The translations under genes and the position numbers were made by a program. From Nonlabens sp. YIK11 (GTDB taxonomy: Bacteria > Bacteroidota > Bacteroidia > Flavobacteriales > Flavobacteriaceae): a stretch of DNA of 64,000 nt. The notes beneath the pieces were generated by a model that saw only the letters and a list, made by a program, of their open reading frames with translations, was not told the origin of the DNA and did not search any database. The stretch is taken from the NCBI RefSeq assembly GCF_001413925.1, contig NZ_LBMJ01000001.1:1962001-2026000 (forward strand), written 5' to 3'. This document shows positions 17,924 through 25,394 of the stretch, piece by piece. Numbering within the stretch: the stretch's first letter is position 1; every line of letters starts with the position of its first letter.

Positions 17924-18396
17924 TTCTTGTTAATGATTTTGTAGATAGTCTTGCTAGACTTTATTAGGTGTTTACTGTAGTAGAATTCTAGAATATCTTG
18001 AACGCTTAAATCTTCTATGTAGTAAAGTTGTTGGATAAGCTTATCACGTTCTGATAGCTTGTTGAAGTGAATGGTCAATCTATCATTTGCTTCCAGTTGA
18101 GAATCTAGGTTTAAATCTGATTCAATCAAGTCTGCTTTGGTGGTTCCTTCACCATCATCATCATAAAATGATTCATCCAAAGAAATATTATTGTTCTGGT
18201 ACTTGTTGAGATAATCAACACAAGTAAAATACAAGCGTTTATAGCTGTATGTTTTAAAGCTTGCTAGTGAATCATCATAACTTTCTAATAGTGTTGATAG
18301 TTGGATGTAACACTCTTGGAATAGGTCTTCTCTATAAGATTTGGGGAATTTATTTACTATACGTTGGATTATGTCTTTTTTGGTATGTTCTTTCAA
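17920..18396 (-). CDS. Phage sigma-70-family factor
   Basis: 158 residues. A sigma region-2-like stretch reads YREDLFQECYIQLSTLLESY, followed by FKTYSYKRLYFTCVDYLNKY. After an acidic linker (DDDGEGTTKADL) the C-terminus has a region-4-like segment, LSERDKLIQQLYYIEDLSVQDI. It is most simply a phage-encoded sigma factor that redirects host RNA polymerase, probably to late genes. It is coupled to the small HTH gene downstream. An ACTATTTAT motif lies 38 bases upstream of its start on the same strand. Confidence 0.7.
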   Translation of the reverse strand: MKEHTKKDIIQRIVNKFPKSYREDLFQECYIQLSTLLESYDDSLASFKTYSYKRLYFTCVDYLNKYQNNNISLDESFYDDDGEGTTKADLIESDLNLDSQLEANDRLTIHFNKLSERDKLIQQLYYIEDLSVQDILEFYYSKHLIKSSKTIYKIINKK

Positions 18397-18558
18397 TTTT
18401 CATTATCGCAATATTTAAATTCATTACTTAATAATAAATAGTATGAAAAATGAAAAAGTACAGATTATTGAGATATTTATTTTTCTGGTTGAAGAATGTG
18501 AATTAGTTTTTATCCAAAAGGTACTAGCAAACATTGCTTGAATAGAAGAATACTATAA

Positions 18559-18638
18559 GTGCAGATTCTGCACCTTTACAATTTATGTAAAACCTATAAG
18601 TGCAATATCTGCACCTTTTAAAAGTGCAGAATCTGCAC
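18559..18638. repeat. Palindromic iterons GTGCAGAWTCTGCAC
   Basis: Three 15-bp units: 18,559-18,573 (GTGCAGATTCTGCAC, perfect palindrome around a central T), 18,600-18,614 (GTGCAATATCTGCAC, imperfect) and 18,624-18,638 (GTGCAGAATCTGCAC, perfect). Two related units lie inside the downstream gene at 19,645-19,659 (degenerate) and 19,678-19,692 (perfect). They are probably binding sites for the initiator-like protein encoded there. Confidence 0.7.
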
Positions 18639-19136
18639 CTTTCAACTAATTAAATCCTTCCTAATTATATCCTTTCTTAAATAACTAGAGTAATTAAAGA
18701 ATAACATAGTAATAGTATAATATCAAGATAGCGTAGTGGTTCAATTTGTTTCAATCTAAATTTTTACAATTGAGATTATTAAGATTTATCTAATTCTATT
18801 CTTTGTTTTTAATTAAAATAAATTGGAATCATTCTTCAATTGTAATTCAATTGTATTTAAAACATATCAAATTTATAATTTTAAGATATGTTAGGTTAAT
18901 TATTTATTCAAATTGGTATATGTGTATAGAATTTTATTTATAATAGCTTAAAATGCTTTAAATTGATTAAAACATTTTCAACCTAAATAATTGCGTTAAC
19001 ATTAATTCAATTTATACAACTTTAATTTAAATAAAAAAAATAAATATTTAAATTAATATCAACTTCATTTTGATTTCTCAATTTTATTTACTCTTATTGC
19101 AGTAATAACATTCATTACTAGATAATTACATTAAAT

Positions 19137-19195
19137 GTTAAAGTTTGTTAAAGTTTAAGGATAAATAGTCTTTTTACATATTTCAAACTATTTAT
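19137..19195 (+). promoter_or_regulatory. Direct and inverted repeats upstream of initiator-like gene
   Basis: Tandem GTTAAAGTTT (19,137-19,146 and 19,147-19,156) is followed by ATAAATAGTC (19,161-19,170) and the inverse ACTATTTAT (19,187-19,195). A third GTTAAAGTTT occurs at 20,435-20,444, again followed by ACTATTTAT at 20,464. The shared pairing before two rightward genes suggests a phage promoter or operator. No start site can be fixed by eye. Confidence 0.4.
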
Positions 19196-19298
19196 TGATG
19201 TAACCAATGAGTTACAAGGGTTGTTGGTGGGGATAAGCTCCCACCAACATCTTCACCCTAACCAAGAAGAATAATAATGAAGAATAGAAAAAAAGAAA

Positions 19299-20423
19299 AT
19301 GAAAAAAGAAAACACATCAAACAAAACATCATTCATACAACTACACATTGATGTACTAAGTAGAACTGATATAACACTTACAGAAAAGATTCTTATCTCA
19401 ATAATCACTAGTTATCAAAGAAATGGTGATAAATGTTATCATTCAATAGATGATTTTAAAGATAAAATAGGTGTATCCAAAAGAACAATCATCAAATCAT
19501 TAAAAAACCTAGAAACAAAAGGTATTATCCAAAGGGATAAATTCAAAAATCTAGGTATTACTAAGAATCAATACCTAAACAGAAAAGGTACTATCTACAT
19601 TGAAAAGGGTGTTACACCAACTAGAACTAAAATTAAATCCAAAGGTGCAGATTATACACCTACTATAAAACCTAAAAGTGCAGAATCTGCACCTACTGTT
19701 GTTAATACACTTCCAACAGAAAAAGAAATAACAAGTAAGATTATAAAAAAGAAGAATATGATAGATTCAAAAACACTACGTACATATAGAGCATCTTTAA
19801 CTGATGCACAATTAGATAAATATGATGCTGATATAATTGAATTAGCTAATAAAGGTGCTTCACTGGAAGAAATTAAATCAATAGTTGGTGATGTTGTACC
19901 AATGGAAAATATTAAGCCAGTTGAACTTCCATATGTATCAACACCAGCAGTTGAACAATATAAAGCAGAACAAGAAATAGTGAAGCTTCAAAATGAAGTG
20001 AACCAAGAACAATTGGTGAAGGATGAAGCATTCAAATTCTTTATGAAGGTGGCAGCAGAATCTAAATATTTCAATGAAGCTAATGATGCAGTTATTAATA
20101 AGCTTGCCAATTGGATTAATCAGCAAGTAGAACTTAAAAATATAGCAGTAGGTGAATTCAGAATTGATAACAGAATGATACAAGGTGATAGAAGTAACTA
20201 TGAAACTATCTCAAAACTTAAGCAGTTCATCAAAGAAGAAAAGAAGACTACAACTACTAAAGAAATATTAGAACCACTTACAACCGTTAAGGATGATTTG
20301 AAACCATCAGCACAAGCTTCTGTAGCAGCTTTACCAATCACTGATGAAGTATTAGATGGTAAACCTTCCAAATCAATTGAAGATACTAGGGAAGATATAT
20401 TGGAAGAATTCCTAAACAGCTAG
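19299..20423 (+). CDS. Winged-helix replication-initiator-like phage protein
   Basis: 374 residues. The N-terminal ~100 residues form an HTH/winged-helix domain: LTEKILISIITSYQRNGDKC, then IDDFKDKIGVSKRTIIKSLK and an ETKGIIQR wing. This is the architecture of phage replisome organisers and plasmid RepA-N-like initiators. A linker (residues ~105-145) is encoded partly by the palindromic iteron sequence and reads KSAESAPT. The C-terminal part is charged and helical. The gene follows the iteron region, so it probably binds those sites and starts replication or controls its own expression. Confidence 0.65.
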   Translation: MKKENTSNKTSFIQLHIDVLSRTDITLTEKILISIITSYQRNGDKCYHSIDDFKDKIGVSKRTIIKSLKNLETKGIIQRDKFKNLGITKNQYLNRKGTIYIEKGVTPTRTKIKSKGADYTPTIKPKSAESAPTVVNTLPTEKEITSKIIKKKNMIDSKTLRTYRASLTDAQLDKYDADIIELANKGASLEEIKSIVGDVVPMENIKPVELPYVSTPAVEQYKAEQEIVKLQNEVNQEQLVKDEAFKFFMKVAAESKYFNEANDAVINKLANWINQQVELKNIAVGEFRIDNRMIQGDRSNYETISKLKQFIKEEKKTTTTKEILEPLTTVKDDLKPSAQASVAALPITDEVLDGKPSKSIEDTREDILEEFLNS

Positions 20424-20488
20424 AAAATAAAATTGTTAAAGTTTGAACTTTTTGAAAGTACGGACTATTTATAATAAAGAAAGAAATT

Positions 20489-20590
20489 ATGGAAGAAACA
20501 CTAGATAAGATTAACCAGCTTCAGGACGAACTGAAAGCATCTTTGGACAAAATCAATAACATCCTAACAAACTTGGAAGCTAATTTTTAG
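20489..20590 (+). CDS. Small coiled-coil protein, 33 residues
   Basis: An ATG at 20,489 opens a 33-codon frame with a strongly amphipathic, heptad-like sequence (MEETLDKINQLQDELKASLD). It is preceded by an A/G-rich leader (AAAGAAAGAAATT) that could bind ribosomes and by an ACTATTTAT motif 17 bases upstream. The frame ends 11 bases into the convergent membrane-protein gene. It is plausibly a real small gene; the function is unknown. Confidence 0.5.
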   Translation: MEETLDKINQLQDELKASLDKINNILTNLEANF

Positions 20591-21005
20591 ACCGCCACAA
20601 TCTGATTTTGTCAAACATAGCAGCTAAGCACAAGGAAGCAAACAAGTAAATCAACATTCTTGGTATAGAGATTTCAATGGGATGAATGAAGTTGTCAAAA
20701 ACTAAATCAGATGTTAGCATAAAGCAAAGAAACATTATCTGTCTACTAACAATATCTAGTCCTTGGAATAATATGTTTGGTTCTTCCGGTAAAGCTTTGA
20801 ATGTTACTCTTAACCAAAGTAATTGAAAGAAATATAAAAAAGACAAAACTGAACAATATATGATTACAGTGGTAAACGAATTTTCGTCAAAAAACTCTCT
20901 TTCAAATCTATGAATACATATGTACCAAAAAGGTACTGCTGTAAATGCTGATAAAATCCCCAAAATTTCTTTGGGTGTATCAACTAAATCTTTGAGACTA
21001 AACAT
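20580..21005 (-). CDS. Four-helix membrane protein, unknown
   Basis: 141 residues with about four hydrophobic segments: ILSAFTAVPFWYICI, TVIIYCSVLSFLYFFQLLWL, QIMFLCFMLTSDLVF and MLIYLFASLCLAAMF. It lies on the minus strand between rightward genes, alone, with its 3' end overlapping the 33-residue gene. No family was recognised. Isolated membrane genes in this part of a prophage often affect the host surface or lysis, but nothing here proves that. Confidence 0.55.
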   Translation of the reverse strand: MFSLKDLVDTPKEILGILSAFTAVPFWYICIHRFEREFFDENSFTTVIIYCSVLSFLYFFQLLWLRVTFKALPEEPNILFQGLDIVSRQIMFLCFMLTSDLVFDNFIHPIEISIPRMLIYLFASLCLAAMFDKIRLWRSKN

Positions 21006-21074
21006 ATCTAAATATTAAAACACCAAAATACTAATAAGCTACCAACGTAGCACAAAAGAAATGCAGAATGAGAA

Positions 21075-21770
21075 TTGAACAATTACGATACACAATACAA
21101 CTACCTAAGACAACACCACATAAAACTATCTAGAAAAGAATTAGATATACTATTTGAAAATAAAGAAGCAAACAAAGAAATAATCATCAGAAGCCAGTTT
21201 GCAATGGTGATTCATCTGGTGAATAAATTTTCATTCACAACAAAACATACACTAAGTGATTTAATATCATATGCACTGGAAGGTTTGATGATAGCCTACC
21301 ATAATTATGATGAATCCAAATCAAACAAAGGTTTCAGTTCATTTGCCAGTTATGGTATCAGAAATAACCTTCTATCCTTAATCGATTCAAAACAGAACGA
21401 AAGCGATATAATATCAAAACCAATCAACAAAGAAACAGAACACCCAACAGCTTATGTGTTTTCAAATTGGGATTCTGATGATGCTGATTACAAGTTTGAA
21501 GATATGTTTGAAGCATCAGAACCAGAACCAGATGATAATGATGAAAAGCTGATACAGCTAATTAAAGACCATCTAAAGAAACCAAATTGGGCTGATGTGG
21601 TAATACTTCATTTAGGGTTAGGAAGACAAAACAAGCTAAGACTAAGAACAATAGCAGAAAAGTATAATGTTACATCATCTAGGATAGGTCAAATCTTTGA
21701 TAAGAATATAGAACGACTACAAAACAATCCAGAATTTCTGATTAGATTAAGACAGATAACAAGGAGATGA
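21075..21770 (+). CDS. Second phage sigma-70-family factor
   Basis: 231 residues. Region 2 is visible as NKFSFTTKHTLSDLISYALE followed by GLMIAYHNYDESKSNKGFSS and FASYGIRNNLLSLID. Region 4 is at the C-terminus: ADVVILHLGLGRQNKLRLRT, then IAEKYNVTSSRIGQIFDKNI with a good HTH. An acidic linker lies between. It is likely a phage regulator that competes for host RNA polymerase. The next gene starts inside its stop codon (ATGA at 21,767), so the two are coupled. Confidence 0.72.
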   Translation: MNNYDTQYNYLRQHHIKLSRKELDILFENKEANKEIIIRSQFAMVIHLVNKFSFTTKHTLSDLISYALEGLMIAYHNYDESKSNKGFSSFASYGIRNNLLSLIDSKQNESDIISKPINKETEHPTAYVFSNWDSDDADYKFEDMFEASEPEPDDNDEKLIQLIKDHLKKPNWADVVILHLGLGRQNKLRLRTIAEKYNVTSSRIGQIFDKNIERLQNNPEFLIRLRQITRR

Positions 21771-21952
21771 GCAAGACAAGAAAGAAGATTGAGTATCAAC
21801 ACAAACCATCCGGTAAAATAGGAAGGTTTGCTAGGGTAGACCAATACAATAAGACTTACCCTGAAGGTGCAACGGTAATTACATTAGAAGGTGGGATGGA
21901 ACTTATTGATGAACACAAGAATTTTGAACGCATTAATAAGTATAACATCTAA
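21767..21952 (+). CDS. Small basic protein coupled to sigma-like gene
   Basis: 61 residues, starting MSKTRKKIEYQHKPSGKIGR, with a beta-rich body (GATVITLEGGMELIDEHKNF). It overlaps the sigma-like gene by 4 bases. The sequence looks like a small SH3-like or KOW-like fold, but that is only an impression. Its function is unknown, perhaps accessory to the sigma-like protein. Confidence 0.5.
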   Translation: MSKTRKKIEYQHKPSGKIGRFARVDQYNKTYPEGATVITLEGGMELIDEHKNFERINKYNI

Positions 21953-22141
21953 TCAATCATCATCTGGTGGTTGATTCTTCCAGTAGTATTTATCCAACCA
22001 CATCAATCGTTCTTTACACAAACAACAACATATAACGAATGTCAAAAATTTATAAATGTGTTTGCGGTGAAATATTAAAAGAACCACCGAGGATAATGTA
22101 ATCACCATTTTTATTATTTCAATTAAATCTGCTATGCTCAT
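21953..22141 (-). CDS. Small single-pass membrane protein (tentative)
   Basis: 62 residues with one N-terminal hydrophobic segment (IIKMVITLSSVVLLIF), a second weakly hydrophobic, cysteine-rich stretch (FLTFVICCCLCKE) and a polar acidic end. It is convergent with, and directly abuts, the 61-residue gene. No ribosome-binding site is obvious and no family was recognised, so it may not be a gene. Confidence 0.35.
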   Translation of the reverse strand: MSIADLIEIIKMVITLSSVVLLIFHRKHIYKFLTFVICCCLCKERLMWLDKYYWKNQPPDDD

Positions 22142-22888
22142 AACCTAAAATTTTATAGTTCACTGTATATATGTAATGATTGAAAATCTAGACTTTAAAA
22201 AAAAGTACACCCCAATTTCACCCACGCTATCAAAAAAAATTATATCTAAATCCGAAACATCTTCACTTAAATCTTCAATTGTAATCCCATTAGTCAGATA
22301 ATAAAAGGACACGTTTTTTGTACTCCATTTTCAAAAGTTGGTTACCTATTTATAGTTGACTGTAACAAGTAAATTGCCCATCCTACTTTATAAACAAATA
22401 AGTACCACATTTTGTTTTTTTTCTTATTTACCTCTACTAGGAAATTTTATTCAACTACTCCAAGTAAACTATGGACTAATAATCCCTTTATACTGAAAAC
22501 TCATTCCCATCTATACAGTACACCCCAAAGCTATAATGACTCTTTCTAGGTGGCTGTAACGTGAAATTGAACACCCAAAGAACATCATCATAAACCAATT
22601 ATGAATGTACTTTTAGTGCTGTTGAACAATCAAAGAACATCATCATAAACCATTTAAGGATGCCCTAATAAGGCATTTCTTTGTTGGGTTCCGCAATCTT
22701 GAAACAACGTATTGTGTGAAGTGGTGATTCTCGGTAATCGATAAATAATTGATACAAATATCTGCTGAATTAGAGCCTTATACAAAAATGTCACAGTTCA
22801 ACGTGAACCATTATAACACCAGTTCAAGTTCTACTGTTCCTTTTAATAGTCCACTAATACCAGAAGAAAAATCTAAAGCATAAAAAAA
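22142..22888. other. Intergenic region with two kinds of direct repeat
   Basis: No convincing gene in about 750 bases. It contains a perfect 22-bp direct repeat (CAAAGAACATCATCATAAACCA; 22,576-22,597 and 22,631-22,652, 55 bases apart) and a 12-bp direct repeat AGTACACCCCAA (22,204-22,215 and 22,517-22,528). A CTATTTATAG site lies at 22,346-22,355. The repeats may be protein-binding sites or traces of duplication. No RNA fold was recognised. Confidence 0.5.
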
Positions 22889-22912
22889 GGGCTATCCAAT
22901 TAAGGATAGCCC
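22889..22912 (-). terminator. Intrinsic terminator after the 191-residue gene
   Basis: A perfect 9-bp stem GGGCTATCC/GGATAGCCC with a 6-base loop, followed on the minus strand by seven T residues. It lies 56 bases beyond the stop of the gene at 22,969-23,544. Confidence 0.85.
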
Positions 22913-22968
22913 AGTTGTCAAAATAAATTATTCACCTAAGAACAATTATTTGATGTAAAGATAGAAGA

Positions 22969-23544
22969 TTACTTCCAATCCTTCATATACTGTTTCTTAA
23001 GTTCAAGTAGCCTACAACCTATTCTTTCATAAGGATGTTCCAGATAAGTTTTACCTTCAATAACAACACCTTTTTTATCGTCCCATTTACCATATCTACT
23101 TTCTAATTGAGATACAGTCATATCTTCATATTTAGATACATCAAATTCTTCTGATAGATACTTACTGATTTCATCACTTCTTTTTGACCAATCAGATTCT
23201 AAACCAAATTTAGCTACTTCTTCATCAGTAGCATTTTGATTGTGTATAGATTCTTCTTGGTTTACTATACGCTGTACTTCATTTAGATAATCCTTAGCTT
23301 TCTTAGAACTTTCATCATTCAATTCAAAACTCTTAACTATAGCATCGGTATCTGGATATTTACCGTTGAAAACATCTTCAAAGAACTTTTCCAGCATTAG
23401 CTTATTAAGGTGTTTGAAACCTTTTCTATCCATTTCACCAAAATCCTTTTTGTTAGAATCAATCATATCTTGAATATCAGATATGAGTGCTTCTAATTCA
23501 CTTTTTGAATAACCTTTGATAAGGTTGTGTACTTCCTTGTTCAT
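22969..23544 (-). CDS. Unknown acidic helical phage protein
   Basis: 191 residues, highly charged and almost all helical (MNKEVHNLIKGYSKSELEAL). A more ordered C-terminus reads VSQLESRYGKWDDKKGVVIE and ends LLELKKQYMKDWK. It has its own terminator downstream and a separate terminator upstream, so it is monocistronic. No domain was recognised. It lies in the early/lysogeny side of the prophage. Confidence 0.6.
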   Translation of the reverse strand: MNKEVHNLIKGYSKSELEALISDIQDMIDSNKKDFGEMDRKGFKHLNKLMLEKFFEDVFNGKYPDTDAIVKSFELNDESSKKAKDYLNEVQRIVNQEESIHNQNATDEEVAKFGLESDWSKRSDEISKYLSEEFDVSKYEDMTVSQLESRYGKWDDKKGVVIEGKTYLEHPYERIGCRLLELKKQYMKDWK

Positions 23545-23599
23545 ATTGTAAATAATTATTGTTAGACCATAAATCTACCAGGTTATTTCTGACAAAAAA

Positions 23600-23626
23600 A
23601 ATAGCTACCCAATAAGAGTAGCTATT
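23600..23626 (-). terminator. Intrinsic terminator after the 74-residue gene
   Basis: A 9-bp stem AATAGCTAC/GTAGCTATT with a 9-base loop, followed on the minus strand by a run of T. It ends the two-gene unit of tyrosine recombinase and small membrane protein. Confidence 0.8.
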
Positions 23627-23697
23627 ACAAATGAAGATTAATCCCTACAATTAATTTTCAAGTTATAAAGATAATATTACTTATATGAAAATTCCTA

Positions 23698-23922
23698 CTA
23701 AACCCAATTAGATATGATTTGAATAATGAAGCCAACTAATAATATTCCAGCACCCAATTTCACTAGATTATTTTTCTTAGTTGCTTTCTTTATACGTCTA
23801 GCTGTTTCATCAGAACTATATAAGAAACTACCACCTTCCGATATTGGACTATTGAAATAAATAAGCATTGCACCTATGATATCAAAGACCAAACCTATTG
23901 AATTAACCATTGCTGAAACCAT
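23698..23922 (-). CDS. Small two-helix membrane protein coupled to tyrosine recombinase
   Basis: 74 residues with hydrophobic segments at about 5-23 (MVNSIGLVFDIIGAMLIYF) and 53-70 (LVKLGAGILLVGFIIQII), joined by a basic loop (ETARRIKKATKKNN). It begins 1 base after the recombinase stop, so the two share a transcript that ends at the hairpin at 23,600. The function is unknown. The size and topology would fit a holin-like or regulatory membrane peptide, without other support. Confidence 0.6.
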   Translation of the reverse strand: MVSAMVNSIGLVFDIIGAMLIYFNSPISEGGSFLYSSDETARRIKKATKKNNLVKLGAGILLVGFIIQIISNWV

Positions 23923-23923
23923 C

Positions 23924-24466
23924 CTACAAGTTTAGGTATATATCATCAATTTCTTCCTGTTGTATTCCTAGATAGATTCTAGTTGTAGCTGTAGAAGAAT
24001 GATTGAAGATTTGACTTAACATAATCAAGCTTCTTTCTGATTCACCATCATTAGACCACACCCTTCTACCAAATGATTTTCTTAAGCTATGTGATGTGGT
24101 ATCTTTATTAAAATACTTCTTAAGTAATCTATTGACGTGCTGACTGGAGTAAACTGAACCCTTCTGTGATACAAATACATTACCACCACCTTCATATGCT
24201 ATTTCATCTTTAAAGTAGCTTAAAGCATCTTTAATTGCATCATTGATAGTTAAGGTTCGTTTCTTCTTTGTTTTCTTTTCTTGAATGGTGATGGAATCCT
24301 TTTTAAGTTGGTCATAGGTTAGATGTAACAAATCATCAATCCTCAATCCTAAGTTGATACCACAAATAATAAGCAGTCCAAAGTTCTTATCCTTAGAATT
24401 GGAACGGATGATTTTAAGTGCAGTAGTTGTTGCTTTATCAAATGGTATATATGGCGAACCGGTCAT
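23924..24466 (-). CDS. Tyrosine recombinase, catalytic domain only
   Basis: 180 residues. The catalytic set is complete: R42 (INLGLRIDDL), K65 in the basic hairpin (EKKTKKKR), H126/R129 (TSHSLRKSFG), H156 (IFNHSS) and the nucleophile Y165 (RIYLGI). The N-terminal arm-binding and core-binding domains of usual integrases are missing. The protein could act as a small recombinase for resolution, excision or inversion. A true integrase role is less likely because the serine recombinase lies at the att junction. Confidence 0.85.
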   Translation of the reverse strand: MTGSPYIPFDKATTTALKIIRSNSKDKNFGLLIICGINLGLRIDDLLHLTYDQLKKDSITIQEKKTKKKRTLTINDAIKDALSYFKDEIAYEGGGNVFVSQKGSVYSSQHVNRLLKKYFNKDTTSHSLRKSFGRRVWSNDGESERSLIMLSQIFNHSSTATTRIYLGIQQEEIDDIYLNL

Positions 24467-24497
24467 AGTTATAAGGTGTTTGTAAAGTTATTAAATA

Positions 24498-24523
24498 GGG
24501 TGCTACCATTGAAGATAGCACCC
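24498..24523 (-). terminator. Terminator hairpin after the 105-residue gene
   Basis: An 8-bp stem GGGTGCTA/TAGCACCC with a 10-base loop. The T tract on the minus strand is weak (TATTTAAT). It lies 8 bases beyond the stop of the gene at 24,532-24,849 and before the recombinase start. Confidence 0.7.
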
Positions 24524-24531
24524 ATTATTAG

Positions 24532-24849
24532 TTATTTGTAATCATCAATCTTTTCAATCCTAACATCTATTTCATTTGTTAGCATATCACAATAGATTCC
24601 TTCTGCACTATCCAATAGCTGGTGGTTATTATCTAGGTAGAATACCTTGTAGACATCATTCCAACCTAGAACGATAAATACATAACCATCTAGATGATGT
24701 CCATTGACTTTGAGCAATAATCCAGCATCCTTATAATTGGTTGCTTTAGATACACCCCAGCTATAGAAGATAGCACCAGATGCTTTTAGAAGGTTAAACG
24801 TTTCTTGTGTGTTGAACTCACGTTCGCAGTACTGTTGTAAATTTTCCAT
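24532..24849 (-). CDS. Unknown small phage/plasmid-type protein
   Basis: 105 residues, soluble, alpha/beta, starting MENLQQYCEREFNTQETFNL. The body reads AGLLLKVNGHHLDGYVFIVL and VFYLDNNHQLLDSAEGIYCD. I recall similar small proteins on Bacteroidota plasmids and prophages, but no function. It is monocistronic, with a strong TAnnTTTG promoter (24,890-24,897) overlapping palindromic operator-like sites, and a terminator. That makes it a candidate early or lysogeny gene. Confidence 0.6.
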   Translation of the reverse strand: MENLQQYCEREFNTQETFNLLKASGAIFYSWGVSKATNYKDAGLLLKVNGHHLDGYVFIVLGWNDVYKVFYLDNNHQLLDSAEGIYCDMLTNEIDVRIEKIDDYK

Positions 24850-24889
24850 TGTTCTAATTTTAATGGGTTAATAATTTATTTTGACAGTA

Positions 24890-25007
24890 CAAATATAATG
24901 TTCATTTATGAGATTAAACAAATGTAAACGAACATTATATCAAACTTTAACGTTTGTATGTATTATAAATTCTCATAATGTTCAGTATTCTACAAAATGA
25001 ACATTAT
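24890..25007. promoter_or_regulatory. Promoter with two operator-like inverted repeats
   Basis: Inverted repeat 1: ATATAATGTTC (24,893-24,903) and GAACATTATAT (24,930-24,940). Inverted repeat 2: ATAATGTTC (24,975-24,983) and GAACATTAT (24,999-25,007). On the minus strand a -7 box TATATTTG (24,890-24,897) and a TTTG (24,919-24,922), 21 bases apart, match the Bacteroidota promoter pattern. The first half-site overlaps the -7 box, so a bound repressor would block the 105-residue gene. The region also lies before the rightward gene at 25,109. Confidence 0.65.
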
Positions 25008-25108
25008 TTTAATTAGGTTACCTTTACATCTATTGTATATACAAATAAATTGATGAAGTAATTTTTAATTTTAGAATTAGTTTACATTAGCATTCTAAAA
25101 CTATAATT

Positions 25109-25252
25109 ATGAAAGAATATAAAATATTAACTTCAAATACGATAAATGGAATACAAGAATACGTAACCACATATATGAATGATGGGTGGAAACCACAAGG
25201 TGGTATCAGAATGATTAGTTCTGTATGGCATCAAGCTGTAATTAAAGAGTGA
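25109..25252 (+). CDS. DUF1737-like small protein, 47 residues
   Basis: An ATG at 25,109 opens a 47-codon frame reading MKEYKILTSNTINGIQEYVT, then MNDGWKPQGGIRMISSVWHQ and ending AVIKE. The pattern 'short strand, helix, GWKPxGG, strand, QA(V/M)' is that of the DUF1737 family, whose members have no known function. The gene is rightward and lies behind the operator-like region. The frame has no competing longer frame. Confidence 0.65.
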   Translation: MKEYKILTSNTINGIQEYVTTYMNDGWKPQGGIRMISSVWHQAVIKE

Positions 25253-25394
25253 TATGGGGTGTGGGGTGGTGTAAGATATGCGTGTTGGCTATCTATCTAA
25301 TGATTTTAATGGTTTTAATGGGCTACGGTTATAGTCTATTTGTCCCATTGGCGTTTGTCAAACGTAAACCCTTTTACAACACCCTACTTAAAAA

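Larger units (their letters stand above)
18397..19298. other. Long AT-rich intergenic region, candidate replication/control region
   Basis: About 900 bases between the divergent sigma-like gene and the winged-helix initiator-like gene. It contains three palindromic iterons (18,559-18,638), very AT-rich sequence from about 18,640 to 19,100 and a tandem GTTAAAGTTT repeat at 19,137-19,156. An inverted pair ATAAATAGT (19,161) and ACTATTTAT (19,187) follows. A 32-codon open frame (18,443-18,541, +, MKNEKVQIIEIFIFLVEECE) is present but unsupported. The layout resembles an origin or early control region. Confidence 0.5.

Noticed and set aside
18443..18541. 32-codon rightward frame
   Set aside because: Starts within the motif-rich region with no leader; composition not distinct from the AT-rich background. 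Mentioned in the intergenic entry only.
18559..18638. Possible CRISPR array
   Set aside because: The repeats are short palindromes with unequal spacing (26 and 9 bases) and no cas genes; they fit iterons better.
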